Below, in pieces: positions 5,979 through 6,607 of a DNA stretch of 6,607 bases. The translations under genes and the position numbers were made by a program. A model generated the notes under the pieces. It was not told the origin of the DNA, ran no database searches, and saw nothing but the letters and a program-made list of their open reading frames with translations. The DNA comes from an uncultured Lachnobacterium sp. Lineage in GTDB: Bacteria > Bacillota > Clostridia > Lachnospirales > Lachnospiraceae. Within the stretch, counting starts at the first letter, position 1, and each line of letters starts with the position of its first letter. The stretch spans positions 1 to 6,607 of the forward strand of contig CAMFPD010000125.1 of the NCBI GenBank assembly GCA_945971355.1, given 5' to 3'.

Positions 5979-6607
5979 ATGGCAGAGGAATTAAAAGTAG
6001 AACAGGAAGAAAAAAAGGAACAGAAGGTTGGCTTTTTTAAGAGATTGGTCTCTGGCCTTACAAAGACAAGAGATAATATTGTTTCTGGAATTGATTCTAT
6101 TTTTTCAGGCTTTTCAAGCATAGATGAGGACTTTTATGAGGAGCTTGAGGAAACTCTTATAATGGGAGATCTTGGTGTCAGGGCAACAGAAGCAATTCTT
6201 GACGATTTGAGAGCTAAGGTCAAAGAACAGCATATTAAGGAGCCAATGGATTGCAAGCAGCTTCTTATTGACAGTATTAAGGAGCAGATGAAGGTAGAAG
6301 AGACTGCATACAGATTTGAAAACGAAAAATCTGTTGTTCTTGTGATCGGTGTGAATGGTGTTGGCAAAACAACAACTGTAGGAAAGCTCGCAGGAAAACT
6401 AAAGAGTCAGGGTAAAAAGGTTGTAATTGCAGGAGCGGATACTTTTAGAGCAGCAGCTGGGGATCAGCTCAAGGAGTGGGCAAACCGTTCGGGAGTCGAT
6501 ATGATCGGTGGTTCAGAAGGCGCAGACCCAGGCTCTGTAGTTTATGATGCTACAGCAGCTGCAAAGGCAAGAAATGCTGATGTATTGTTAGTTGATACAG
6601 CTGGGCG
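5979..6607 (+). CDS. ftsY: Signal recognition particle receptor FtsY (partial, C-terminus outside window)
   Basis: FtsY is the membrane-associated GTPase that receives the SRP (Ffh plus 4.5S RNA) with its ribosome and hands nascent membrane proteins to the Sec translocon. The window holds 209 full codons and two bases of the next. What is seen: a short charged N-terminal segment (residues 1-16), far shorter than the acidic A domain of E. coli FtsY; a basic amphipathic stretch GFFKRLVSGLTKTRDNI (18-34), likely for lipid contact; the N domain helical bundle with DFYEELEETLIMGDLG (51-66); and the G domain with P-loop GVNGVGKTTT (124-133), DTFRAAAGDQL (154-164), and DTAG (206-209) just before the cut. 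About 100 residues should be missing, including TKxD. The ATG is chosen for AAAGGGG (5968-5974), four bases before it. DTFRAAA with GVNGVGKTTT marks the SRP GTPase family. The N-terminus and the place after smc favour FtsY over Ffh. Confidence 0.95.
   Translation, partial: MAEELKVEQEEKKEQKVGFFKRLVSGLTKTRDNIVSGIDSIFSGFSSIDEDFYEELEETLIMGDLGVRATEAILDDLRAKVKEQHIKEPMDCKQLLIDSIKEQMKVEETAYRFENEKSVVLVIGVNGVGKTTTVGKLAGKLKSQGKKVVIAGADTFRAAAGDQLKEWANRSGVDMIGGSEGADPGSVVYDATAAAKARNADVLLVDTAG

Overview
This window is a conserved housekeeping cluster from a low-GC, Gram-positive bacterium of the Clostridia, most likely the family Lachnospiraceae. That assignment rests on AT-rich DNA, strong use of AGA for arginine, canonical GGAGG-type ribosome binding sites, and a gene order and protein sequences that look clostridial. 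It comes from reading the sequence only; no database search was possible.

All genes are on the + strand, in this order: the 3' end of rpmF (ribosomal protein L32, zinc-ribbon form); a strong intrinsic terminator; a 163-base intergenic region with an AT-rich inverted repeat and a good sigma-A-type promoter; plsX (acyl-ACP:phosphate acyltransferase); acpP (acyl carrier protein); a second terminator-like hairpin; rnc (ribonuclease III); smc (chromosome condensation ATPase); and the first two thirds of ftsY (signal recognition particle receptor GTPase), cut by the window end.

The genes form two functional blocks. plsX and acpP belong to phospholipid and fatty acid synthesis, since acyl-ACP is the substrate of PlsX. 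rnc, smc and ftsY serve RNA processing, chromosome segregation and membrane protein targeting. This is the familiar Firmicutes linkage plsX-(fabD-fabG)-acpP-rnc-smc-ftsY, here without fabD and fabG. The acpP-rnc hairpin probably lowers read-through from the abundant acpP message into rnc-smc-ftsY. Only 3 bases separate rnc from smc, and the smc ribosome binding site lies in the last codons of rnc, so translational coupling is likely.

I found no mobile element, CRISPR array, tRNA or rRNA gene, and no sign of an undescribed multi-gene system. The points worth a second look are regulatory: the inverted repeat upstream of plsX, a perfect -10 box over the plsX stop codon, the acpP-rnc hairpin with its effect on the rnc start call, and a catabolite-response-element-like palindrome before ftsY. 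The remaining open frames, including antisense frames up to 119 codons, are shadows of the genes listed.
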